Below are positions 24,901-35,800 of a DNA stretch of 64,000 bases, one piece after another. The notes below the pieces were generated by a model. The model ran no database searches and had not been told where the DNA came from. It worked only from the letters and a program-made list of their open reading frames with translations. A program made the translations under genes and the position numbers. Within the stretch, counting starts at the first letter, position 1; each line of letters starts with the position of its first letter. The DNA is taken from positions 124,001-188,000 of the IMG/VR virus record IMGVR_UViG_3300042564_002819. One strand, written 5' to 3'. This DNA is from a virus.

Positions 24901-26776
24901 TACATCGCCGCCAGTTGCGTCGTTTGCTGAAATTGACTCAGCAAGACAGCTTCAAGACAACAGACCATTTTTAATTGAAGAATTTATTGCATATACTGAC
25001 AATAATCATGGAGGATTCGTTTACAATGAAACTACATGGAGAAACAATGCTGGGTATATCATTGATGCAATAACTCATGACTTGCTTTATGGCGGAAACT
25101 TAGCAACATTAGTTGCAACAAGAGCTTATTTTGACGAAGGTGCAACTACTATTGAAGGTGAAGAACTTGAATACCTTGATGCATTAAGTAGACTACGAGC
25201 AGTCATACCGGATGTAATTCAAGGTAATATTATTGTACCTTATAGTAGTGCAGAGCCGCAAATTTTAACACCAAACTTCGGAACCTCAACTGAAAGCACT
25301 ACTGCAACAGATTTGCTTGATATATTAATTACAGCACTTTCTGATTCAACTGGACTTGAAACAACACCGGAAAACGAAAGTCCTAACTTTACATGGCAAA
25401 CAAGTTCTGTTAGCAATAGTGTTGATTTATTAGTAGATGCTAGTCCGACAATTCAACAAGGAGTTATTGATTATATAACTAACACTATTTTAGGATTTAC
25501 ATATAATGTAGAAAAGTGTGAAAGAGATACTGTATATATTATTGAAGCAGCATTGTATGATATGATGTATGGCGGAAATAAACAAACTAGACGTGCTGCT
25601 CAAGCATATTATAGTAATGCAGTAATAGTTGGACAAGAAGTATTTACAGAACTAACCTATAAACATCTTGCAACAATAATGCAGCAAATTGCAAAAAATA
25701 CTGCTATTACACCAAGTGAAGGAGTTACATTAACTCAGACAATAGGATCGGGTGCTGGAACAACAAGTGCTGATAACTTATATATTTTAGTAGAAAAAAT
25801 AGCACAAGTTATTAAAGGTGCAGCATTACCAGATGAAATTAATCACAACTATAGTTTAGGTGATTCAGATCTTAACAGCAAGAGAACATCTATACTCGGC
25901 GATTTAGGAAATGTAGTTGATGATGCAATTTTTACGTTAAATGCAGAGTATGGTGGCGTTGCATCTATTACTTTATTCCCAGGAGTAGTATCTGTTCTTG
26001 AAAATACATATTCTGAAATGATTAACGTTAGTACCGTAAGTACTTCTGGACATTCATTTGAATATGTAGGTGCTGGTATTACTTATAACGCATTGCCGTT
26101 CTTTGGTGGTACACCGGATGCTGACAATGAGTTTATCGAAACAAACGGCGGTAAAGTATTCTCAACAAGTACAGACCAAATAGGTAACTTTAGAGTTGGA
26201 AACTTCTTTACTGTTAATGCACTTACAGGCGCCATTGATTTACAAGCAAACGAAATAAATCTTTCAGGTATTGCTGCAATTGGTCCGTTTAGAAGAAACG
26301 GAATTCCGGTTGGTGTTGAATTAAAAGAAGTTAATGACAACACTGACTTAACATCAAGCCTTGGTGTCCCAGATGGCAACACTGTACCAACTCAAACAGC
26401 CGTTGTTAGTTATGTAGAAAACAGATATCTTAATAAACTAACAGGTGGAACAGTCGACGGTCCTGTTGAAATTAACGACGACACTGTTTCTATTAATGTT
26501 ACAACTGGTGCATTGGTTGTAGGCGGCGGAGTTGGAATTGCTGATGATGTAAATATCGGCGGAACATTAGATGTTACTGGTGCTGTAACATTTACAGAAG
26601 AGTTAACAGTACCGAGTGGTGGTACTGGAAATACAACTTTTACACTTAACGGTGTACTATACGGTAACAACGGAAATGCTATACAAGTTACAGCAGCAGG
26701 TACTGCTGGACAAGTGTTAAAAGTTGACGTAAACGGAATTCCGTTCTTCGGTGACCCTGACGGCGGCCCTTATTAA
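21911..26776 (+). CDS. Large fibre/virion protein with pectate-lyase-like domain and six repeats
   Basis: A 1621-residue protein. Residues ~55-320 form a right-handed beta-helix-like domain (YYVSLEGDDNNSGLGPTPDR, then IQLAPGNYYENNPITL and SPYVQNCTNMNG), similar to DUF1565/pectate-lyase-like regions of phage fibres. From ~450 to ~1300 a helical unit of about 140-160 residues repeats six times, each opening with a version of K-C-E-R-D-V-x-Y-I-V-D-A-V-x-Y-D (DNA 23262, 23699, 24129, 24611, 25031, 25510). The C-terminus is beta-rich (GGTVDGPVEINDDTVSIN, VPSGGTGNTTFTLNGV). Receptor binding or fibre shaft is inferred. A short spacer without SD precedes the ATG. Confidence 0.8.
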   Translation: MRYIKDQVLHRRNIGDQQLVIKSDGDVDIKPASGIVNITGNLRVTGNIAGSEENQLTYYVSLEGDDNNSGLGPTPDRAKRTIKAAVAAAPAGSTIQLAPGNYYENNPITLKERQTVRGTSLRNTQIWPLNNQTDIFYVDNACYIYQVTFRGLRDPGWCVKIKPGALVTVSPYVQNCTNMNGPWLNDGTEFVPFQTVQIEGVEPTARPIIDDERVPLAKRVNETGGGNGMLVDGNEYDQRSLVFSMVADAFTQIAQGGIGFHITNFGYTQIVSCFTVFCRTGFLTTNGGYLSISNSVSDFGTYGLIADGVFDTPYTSARPVQDYTSSVGSISVINQGSGYTSAPSVVIDPPLGSGGVQATAVATIDLSTGKVTSISITENGSGYTEIPGVALVGGGYAVIATAEANITTNQIITINSFRDRPQVGSVIVFDGDPTKYYITNTNITTQPLIYEEEVCRRDVAYIVDAVLGDMVLGTNYQSVAAGRSYLRSAAAKVLREQLAPTIYGIEAARDAVLERIPDSNPANEVARYEIIERFAAIINIIEEGDSSVAPDIVYDNLSLSAETVNSKNNILANKEFIVEETTKYIAEQFTNLSYNQEKCERDVKLILSAVSYDVALGTNYNAVVSGLAYIRGNAAYVQSNQKIQTISAIDYAKTQVAGLSSVSSDATALARSNAAFDEIIDLLNAGDSSSAADLQYPSPTNVTLTRLGSKNHLRANREFIRAEIIAWIDDNYPELTYDVIKCERDVGYIVDALSYDILYKGNSATLTVANSYFVDGVSQLGLGETEATIAAYERLQFIINQIVLGNSITKSPLNALSQDFSSGNATGTEVDLLTDLTQIIIDVITDNSLDDLPEIEYPDTSWVAAGIETAKRQIFANRDTVATQVTEYILLTYPDFTYSVAKCKRDVGFIIDAVARDVRLETNHNSITAGLAYKRSYANVVTADQYPATIAAIREAKRLASNTVEANTTVQTEVNNRFDVILDIIEEDQLPSEGTVFTSPPVASFAEIDSARQLQDNRPFLIEEFIAYTDNNHGGFVYNETTWRNNAGYIIDAITHDLLYGGNLATLVATRAYFDEGATTIEGEELEYLDALSRLRAVIPDVIQGNIIVPYSSAEPQILTPNFGTSTESTTATDLLDILITALSDSTGLETTPENESPNFTWQTSSVSNSVDLLVDASPTIQQGVIDYITNTILGFTYNVEKCERDTVYIIEAALYDMMYGGNKQTRRAAQAYYSNAVIVGQEVFTELTYKHLATIMQQIAKNTAITPSEGVTLTQTIGSGAGTTSADNLYILVEKIAQVIKGAALPDEINHNYSLGDSDLNSKRTSILGDLGNVVDDAIFTLNAEYGGVASITLFPGVVSVLENTYSEMINVSTVSTSGHSFEYVGAGITYNALPFFGGTPDADNEFIETNGGKVFSTSTDQIGNFRVGNFFTVNALTGAIDLQANEINLSGIAAIGPFRRNGIPVGVELKEVNDNTDLTSSLGVPDGNTVPTQTAVVSYVENRYLNKLTGGTVDGPVEINDDTVSINVTTGALVVGGGVGIADDVNIGGTLDVTGAVTFTEELTVPSGGTGNTTFTLNGVLYGNNGNAIQVTAAGTAGQVLKVDVNGIPFFGDPDGGPY

Positions 26777-26794
26777 ATTAAACTATAACTCCTA

Positions 26795-26802
26795 GATAAA
26801 TA
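26795..26802 (+). promoter_or_regulatory. Late promoter box GATAAATA for the giant fibre gene
   Basis: GATAAATA, 77 bases upstream of the ATG at 26879, overlapping the left arm of a perfect 15-bp inverted repeat. Confidence 0.6.
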
Positions 26803-26832
26803 ATTACAGTGATTGCTATCACTGTAATTATT
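26799..26832. repeat. Perfect 15-bp inverted repeat
   Basis: AATAATTACAGTGAT / ATCACTGTAATTATT around a TGCT loop. It overlaps the late box and would form near the 5' end of the late transcript. A smaller GAC-TTCG-GTC hairpin follows at about 26838-26848. No T-run follows, so it is not a classic terminator. Confidence 0.8.
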
Positions 26833-26878
26833 TGGGCGACTTCGGTCCTGACCCGTACCTATATAGGAGTTTATTTTT

Positions 26879-29800
26879 ATGTCTTCTACTATTATTAGAC
26901 ACAAGCGTTCGGCTATCCCAGGAAAAATACCACAAGCATCTCAATTAGAGCCAGGCGAATTAGCAATTAACACAGCAGACGGAAAAATCTTTTTAAAGAA
27001 AGATGACAACACCGTTACTGATGTTACTCAAGGGATTTTTCAAAATAATACCAGTGTCACAGTAACAGACGAAAACGATAGCTCCCAAGGTATTGTTTCT
27101 ATTGTAGTTGACGGTTCTGAAAAAGTTAATATAACCGATGCTTCTATAAACTTAAAAGATAGCGTTGTTATTGAAAATGAAAATACTTTAACTTTTAGAG
27201 AAAACGTCGGCGGCGGACTTGAAGGTGTTAGTATTAAAGCACCTAACAATTTAGTATCAAGTTATTCATTGACTTTGCCAACTAACCTAGGTCCTGCTGG
27301 ATCTCTTATTGGAACAGATGAAAACGGCGAATTATATTTTAGTAGTGCTGACATTTACGGCGGCAAAAATATCTTTGTTAGTTCGGAAAATGGCGACGAT
27401 GCAAACGACGGTATAAATCTTCCAGTTAGATCTGTGAAACGTGCATGTCAACTTGCTTCCGAAATGGTTTATAATATAGATAGCACAGTTAATGGAACAC
27501 GAGTAACTATTAAAGTTGCCGCAGGCGATTATAGTGAAAATAACCCAATCATTGTTCCTGATAACGTTGTTATCAAAGGTGACGGATTGCGTGGATGCAT
27601 TATAAGACCTCAGAATGCAAATCAAGATATGTTGCGTGTTAGAAATGGTTCTTATTTTGCAGAATTTACTTTTAGAGATGCAATCGATGAAAATTTTGTT
27701 CCATTATATACATTTGACTATGCTGTAGCTTTTGACGACCCGGATGACGTTACTGTTAGTAGAACTGGCTATACTTATTTGCCAGATACTAAACCTACAA
27801 TTGCATCATCGCCTTATGTACAAAACTGTTCTTTGATTTCTTTCTTGGGCGGTAACGGTGCTAAGATTGACGGTAGTAAAGTTAACTCGCCAAACATTCC
27901 AAATTTACAAATCGAAGTCGAAAATCCTGTTGTAGGACCTGCGCCGGAGCAAGGTAAGTCAATGGTTAGCAACGCATTCACTATGCTTTCCTTTGGTGGT
28001 ACTGGCTGGCGTTTAATAAATGATGCTTATGCACAGATTGTTAGTTGTTTCCAAATTTTTATGCTTAACGGAGTTTATACACAAAGTGGCGGATACTGTT
28101 CTATCACTAACTCTGCTACAAACTTTGGATTATATGCATTAAGATCATCAGGATACTCTTCTAGAACATTTAACTTTGACAGAGGTTATGTTTTTTCAAC
28201 TGGTATAAGCAGCGGTGCACAAACAATAACAGTAGTTGGGGTTAACAGAAGTGCTCCTGTTGAAGAATTTGTTTTAAGATTTAGAGAACCTGAATACAAG
28301 ATAGCTTATGACTTAATTGAATCTGAAAAAAATACCATAGCTGATGATACAATAAGTTGGATCAACACACAAATATCTACTGCAACTCCCGGTTCTTTAT
28401 GGTATAATTTTACATATACTGAGTCTGTATATCGTGCAGCATTTTTAATCATTCTTGATGCAGTTGCAAATGACACTTGGAGTACCGGAAATGCTGCATC
28501 TCGACAAGTAACGCTGTCTTATTTTTCAAATAGACTCGGAGATAGTTCTAGTTTAACAATTAGCGAACAAGAAGATCAATTTACCGCTGCAATAGAACGA
28601 TTAAGTGTTCATACAGCAGGTTCGTTATCTTCGTTAGACAGTACAGTAAGATCGTTTGTTGACGAAAAGTTTGATTTAATTAAAAATGGTATTTCTGAAC
28701 CTAATACCATTCCACAACCGTTTGAAGTATCATCAGAAGGAGATATTTCAAACGATTATAAAAGTACTGGAACAGAAGTTACATTCAATGCAGCAACTGC
28801 CGTAAATGCCTCTCTTGACATTATTACTATTAATGGACACGGCCTAACTAACGGTCAAGCAGTTATATACGATAACAACGGAAATACATCAATTGGTGGA
28901 CTCGATCCTGAACAAACTTATTATGTAAAATATATCAATGATAATGAATTTAGTTTGACATTTGATAATAGCTTAGAATTTAATGTTAACATAAGATCAA
29001 CTAGCACAGGAACTCATAAGTTTGTTTCAAATGTACCTGAATTCTATGTCAATGATGTAATTTCAAGTCACACTTCGTATCAAACACTTATATTACAATC
29101 AGGCTCGGAGTCTTATAATTTTGTACCAGGTAGAGCAATAACTGGTACAACCGGTGCTAATAATAACAGTGCAATTGTATACAGTTGGAAACCTGCTGAC
29201 AGAGAATTAATCGTATCTGTCGAATTAGTTACTGTTGGTGCATCAACACAAAGAGTACAGTTTGATGAAACTAGTAGTATCGATAGCGACCACAGCGTTG
29301 TTCCTAATACAAATATCGGAGTTAATGAAGCCGCAGCAAAAACTGGATTAAGTACTTCCACTTTCACTGTAGGATCAACTATACAAGGCGGCCAATTAAC
29401 TAATCTAATTAATTTGTTAGAAAAGCAAATATGGTTCCACAGACCGTCGATTGTTAACAGCTCATCTCATACATGGGAATACGCAGGTTCGGGTATAGAT
29501 TATAACGCATTACCACAAAACGGTGGCAATACTAGAGAAGCGTTTGAACAATACCAAGAATTGCCGGGTCGTGTTTATACTTCTGGTACTAACGAACTTG
29601 GAGACTTTAAGGTTGGTAATTTTATTACAGCGTTTAACCGTACTGGTAATATTACATTTAGAAATAAAGTCACAGTTGATGAATTAGACGTACTTAGACT
29701 TGCATTCTCAGACATAGTCATTGAAGAAATTTCGACTGATACAAATCTCGGTGACGATGAATTAGGAGGTTCGAGTAATTCTAGACTTTCAACACAATTA

Positions 29801-32800
29801 GCTATACGAAGTTTCCTATCAAACAGACTTGGCGGATTTATTGATAAAACAGTTTCAACAGCAGCAGTTCCAGGAGCAATTGTACAATTAAATACAAACG
29901 GACAATTAAACGCTGAACTAATTCCTGCAACAAGACAGTTTACTAGTACTACAACCAACGGATACTTATCTAAGCTATTGCAAGTAGACGAGATTCCGGC
30001 AGTAGACTTAAAAGCAGGTGACATTGCTACTGAAGAATATGAACAAATCGAACTTACACTTAGCGGCAATATTACAGCAGCCGATGGTGACACAATCACA
30101 CAACCATCAACTGGTGCAATTGGATATGTAAAAGGAGACTTTAGCAATAGTCCAACTGTTATTGTTGCTAGCATAGATGGAGAATTCAAAGCAGGCGATG
30201 ATAGCACCGGAACAGACTTTGACACAGCCGGAACTATCTATGTTAATGCTGTAAGCAGCGGAGTTTATCCAACCAGCCTTGGTACTAGTGCAGCGATTAC
30301 TGAAAACTTCTTCTTGAAGTCATCAAATACAAGTCAATATTTGGTTCTTTCTAACGACAGCAGTTATACATTTACATCCGCATCTATTAGTAACGTATCT
30401 AGATCAACCAACGTTGCTACAATAACTACTTTAGGTAATCACAACTTGGTAGCAGAAAATACTGTTCAAGTTATTTGTACTTCGGATCCAACATTTACTG
30501 TTAACGCTGAAGTTATTTCTGCACCAACCCCGACTTCATTTACTATAGCCAATACAGGTTCGGACACTGGTAGTACTGCGGCCACCGGTACTGTAAGAAC
30601 TATTGTATCAAGTGCTGACGGAAATGCACAAGGCGCAGTTACTGAAACACGTTACGGCGTATTAACAAATGTAGATAATGCTAACATAACCGGTGGATCT
30701 AGTTATACTCCAGCATCAGGATCAGAAACATATGAATTTGTTGCATTAACATCTACAACTGGTGTTGGAACAGGTGCATATGCCGACATTACGGTTACAG
30801 CCGGACAAGTAACTGATGTAAACTTAAGACGCGGAGGAACAGGTTATGCAGTAGGTGATACTCTTTCTGCAAGTGCTGCTAGCATCGGCGGTACAGGCTC
30901 AGGATTCGAAATAGAAGTTTCAGCTATAGAAAAAAGAGCATATGTTAACATATTAGGCGGCGAACTTTTTGTTGCTTCGACTTCCTCAGTCGACTTTGTT
31001 GAAGATAACACTGCACCTGCGTCTAAAAAAACAGTTACCCTAACATCGACTGTAAGTAATAATTTCCTTGCAGGTGATAGTGGGTCAGGTGGTAATGTAA
31101 ACTATACTACAAACCAAATAACAATATCGAGCCACGGATTGTCTAATGGCGACCCTGTAAAATATGATACACTCGGTAACGTAGCAATAGGCAGTCTAAT
31201 AAACGGATCTGTTTATTATGCAAAATCAATAAATTCAAATACAATAGAATTGTATGAAGATTATTCATTGCTTAACAAAATTGAGTTCACAAGTACACCA
31301 GCAAATAATAATCATAACCTTACACGTTTTACTGTAAACGTAATAGATAACAGTATTGTGGTTCCACTACACGGATTTACAACTGGTAGTGCTGTAAGAT
31401 TTGAAGGTAACGATCTCTTTGATATTTCTGGTACGCAAGTTGAATCAGGAAGTAGATTCTTTATTGGTAGTGTAACAACAAACAGCTTTACACTACATGA
31501 ATTAAGATCAGAAGCATTATCAAGTATAAACGGTTTAGTTACTGGTGCAAAAAACATTGACGGTGTTGGTACTGGCACTGCAATAATTTATCCACAAAAC
31601 GTTCGTGTTAACTCAGTAGTTAATACAAGTTCTAGAATTAAAGCTAACTGGAATAGTTTGACTGCGTCAAACATCGACGCTAGTAACATTGTTTCAGGAA
31701 CAATTTCACCGTCGAGATTAGCAAGCTCAGGTACTGCAAATACTGATACATTCTTAAGAGGCGATAGCAGCTATCAAACAGTTGTACAATCTCTCAAAAA
31801 AGCAAATACTACCGATAACCCTATTACATTAACAGGATCTAGTTCTTCTGGAGAATTCTACGGAGATCCAGTTAACATAGGTATTGCTAACGTTGATTTA
31901 GACGTTGGACAAACATACTCAACACTAGGTGTAGCTAGATTTTTACAAAGTCAATTTGACGTTGATCCTAATGCTACAGGACAAGTGTTTATTAAGAGTG
32001 GTGTAATAGATGCAGGAACACTCGACGGCCTTGACAGTGCTTATTTCTTAAATCCTGCAAACTTGACATCAAACGTTCCTGTTAACAGAGGTGGAACAAA
32101 CTTATCAACATATGCAACCGGCGACATAATTTACGCTCAATCAAGTAGTACATTAGGTACACTATCCATCGGTAGAGCAAATTCATTCCTTCGCTCAACT
32201 GGTACTATACCTGAATGGAGCACTGCACTTGAACTCGCAGAAGGATTAGATGTAGGTTCTGCAAGATTGTCTTCAAGCAGCGTCGGAATTGGTACAGTTT
32301 ACAACGAAAACGTAACATCGTTGGAGTTAGGAAGCAATGCAGACAACGTTAAGATTGGTAAAAGTGTAGCAACAAGAGCAATAACATCTTTTGTATCTGG
32401 ATACTCGGCTTCTATATCTACTACTGTTGCTGTGAACCTTGCTAGCTTTACGGCAAATACTGATGCTGTAACAGCGTCAGGGACAAACGAAGTGCCGATG
32501 GGTTCAACATCCGGAATACTTTATGGTATGCTAGTTACAGGAAGTGCTTCGATTCCTGCAAATACTACTGTTACTGGAGTTACTGCTGATTACATTTATT
32601 TGAGTAACGAAACTACAGGAACTATCTCAAATCCTACAACACTAACATTTACATATACACCTCTAACACTAGGAATTAGAGCAGGTGATACTGTAAACAT
32701 AGCAAGTAGTGGTATTACAAATCTTGACGGACAGTGGCACGTTTTAGGAGCAACAGCAAACGCTAACAGCTTTACTATTGCAGTCGCAGCGTCAGTAACA

Positions 32801-35800
32801 GCTAATCCAGCTAATCCGGTTGCAGGCTCAATAACTAAAGATAACACAATTGTTATTAGAAATAGAAATGTAATTTTTGGCAGTGCAGAAGCAAGTGCGT
32901 CTCCGATTGCTGCAACTATTAAAGGCGAAAGCGGTATAGGTACAAACGTAGCCGGCGGTAACTTTATAATCCAAGGCGGCCTAAGTACAGGAAATGCAAC
33001 TGGCGGATCTGTAATTATTAAAACAGGTCAAACCGGTTCATCTGGAATAGCAGAACAAACTTCAACTACAAGACTTACTATTGATACAGCAGGTAAAGCA
33101 ACTTTTACAGGAGAAGTAGGAGTAGCATCGACATTAAGCACTTCGGAATCAACGGTAAACGTTGTTAATACAACTGCAACAACTGTAAACTTTGCAGGTG
33201 CTGCAACTGCATTGAACTTAGGTGCAGCCACTGGCACAACTACAGTTAACAATAATCTAACAGTTACAGGTAACCTAACTGTAAACGGAACTACCACTAC
33301 TGTTAATTCTACTACAATATCTGTAGATGATAAAAATATAGAATTAGGTTCAGTTGCATCGCCTACCGATGTAACAGCAGACGGTGGTGGTATAACACTT
33401 AAAGGTGCTACTGATAAAACAATCGTTTGGGATAATGCCAATGATAACTGGACATCGAGCGAACATTGGAATTTAGTAACTGGCAAAAGTTATAAAATTA
33501 ATAATGTTAGCGTATTAAACAGTACTACACTTGGAAGTTCGGTTGTTACTTCGAGTTTAACCAGTGTTGGCACTATAGGAACTGGTACTTGGCAAGGAAC
33601 AATTATTGCCGGTACATACGGCGGAACTGGTGTAAACAACGGAACTAAAACTATTACACTTGGCGGAAATCTTGTTACCAACGGTGCATTTACTTTACAG
33701 TTAACAGCAACTAATAACACTAACGTAACATTACCTACTTCGGGTACTTTAGCAGTAATAGGAAATCCATTAAGTCAGTTTGCTTCAACAACTAGTTCTC
33801 AACTAGCGGGTGTTATAAGTGACGAAACTGGTAGTGGTGCATTAGTATTTGGTACTAGTCCAACATTTAGTACTAGTTTGTTAACCGATAGCACAACACT
33901 GTCTGTATTCAATACAACTGCAACAACTGTAAATGCATTTGGTGCTGCAACAGTTATTGCTATGGGTGCAGCATCATCTATGGTTACTTTTGGCGATGAC
34001 ATAACTGTAACTGGATTAACAAAAGCAACACAAGGTGTACAATTTGGAGCAACAGACTCGTTACTATACGAAAGTGCAAGCAATGTTGCAACAATAAGAA
34101 TAGGTGCCGATGGCCCGTTTGTTAGTTTTACAGATAGCGGTTCAAACGTTGCAACATTAAGTAATGCATCAGGAGCATTAACTATAGCAACCGGTGCAGG
34201 CAACGGTGATATTACACTGTCTCCAAATGGAACCGGCGACGTTGTTGTTTCAAGTGGTAACTTTGGTGTTGGAAGAAGCGATCCTCAAACTAAAGTTGAT
34301 GTTATAGGTAGCATTACTGCAAGACCGGCTGCAACACAAGATGGAGTAATACTTGCAGGAAGAGCTGGCGGCACTTCAAATTATTCTGTAACTATTACAC
34401 CTACTACACTTGCTGCAAACAGAACATTAACTCTTGCTGATGGAAACACTACTTTACAAGCCGGTACTATGGCAATCACAGGCGGTACACTGGCTCAATT
34501 TGCGTCAACAACTAGTGCTCAATTAGCTGGTGTTATCAGTGACGAAACAGGCAGCGGTGTATTAGTATTTGGTACCAGTCCGACATTTACTACTGGAATC
34601 GATGCAGCTAGTGCAACTATGGCTCTGTTTGATACAACAGCTACAACCGTAAACGCATTTGGTGCTACTACTACTCTAAACTTAGGATATGACAGCACAG
34701 CAGCTAGTACAACAAACATTAGCACAGGTGCAGTAGCAAACGCTACAACTAAGACAGTTAACTTAGGTACAGGTGGTGCTGCTGGTTCTACAACTAACGT
34801 TAATATTGGTTCAAGTTCAGGTGGTACAACCACAGTTAATAACAACTTAGTAGTTTCGGGCAACTTAACCGTAGACGGAACTACTACCACTGTTAATTCT
34901 ACTACAATATCTGTAGATGATAAAAATATAGAATTAGGTTCAGTTGCATCACCTACTGACGTAACAGCAGACGGTGGTGGTATAACACTTAAAGGTGCTA
35001 CTGATAAAACATTAAATTGGGTTAATGCAACAGATGCATGGACTAGCAGTGAACATTTTGCATTAGCTGCTGGTAAAACATTGTTAGTATCAGGATCTAG
35101 TTCGGGAACTGCAACCATCACAGCACCTGCCGCAGCAGGCACACCTACATTAACTCTGCCTTCTACAACTGGTACATTTGCTAGACTAGAAGATCATTTA
35201 GGATCTTTTGCTGCAACTACTAGTGCTCAATTAGCTGGTGTTATAAGTGATGAAACTGGCAGTGGTGTATTAGTATTTGGTACTAGTCCATCGTTTACTA
35301 CTGGAATAAATGCAGCTAGTACAACTATGGCTCTGTTTGATACAACTGCAACAACTGTAAACGCCTTTGGTGATACTACTACTCTAAACTTAGGATATGA
35401 TAGTACAGCAGCTAGTACAACCAATATTTCAACAGGTGCAGTAGCAAATGCTACAACTAAGACAGTTAACTTAGGTACAGGTGGTGCTGCTGGTTCTACA
35501 ACTAACGTTAACATTGGTAGTTCGGTTGGCGGAACCACAACTATAAACAGTGGCACTTTAGTAGGTGCTGCGACAACACAAAACGTATTTGACACTGTAG
35601 CAACTACAATTAATTTTGCAGGAGCAGCTACAACTGGTAACTTCGGTTATGATGGTACAGCAGCTAGCACAACAAATATTAGTACCGGTGCTACTGGTAC
35701 AGGAGTAGTTAAAACAGTTAACTTAGGTACAGGTGGTGCTGCTGGTTCTACAACTAACGTTAACATTGGTTCAAGTTCGGGCGGCACAACCACAGTTAAT

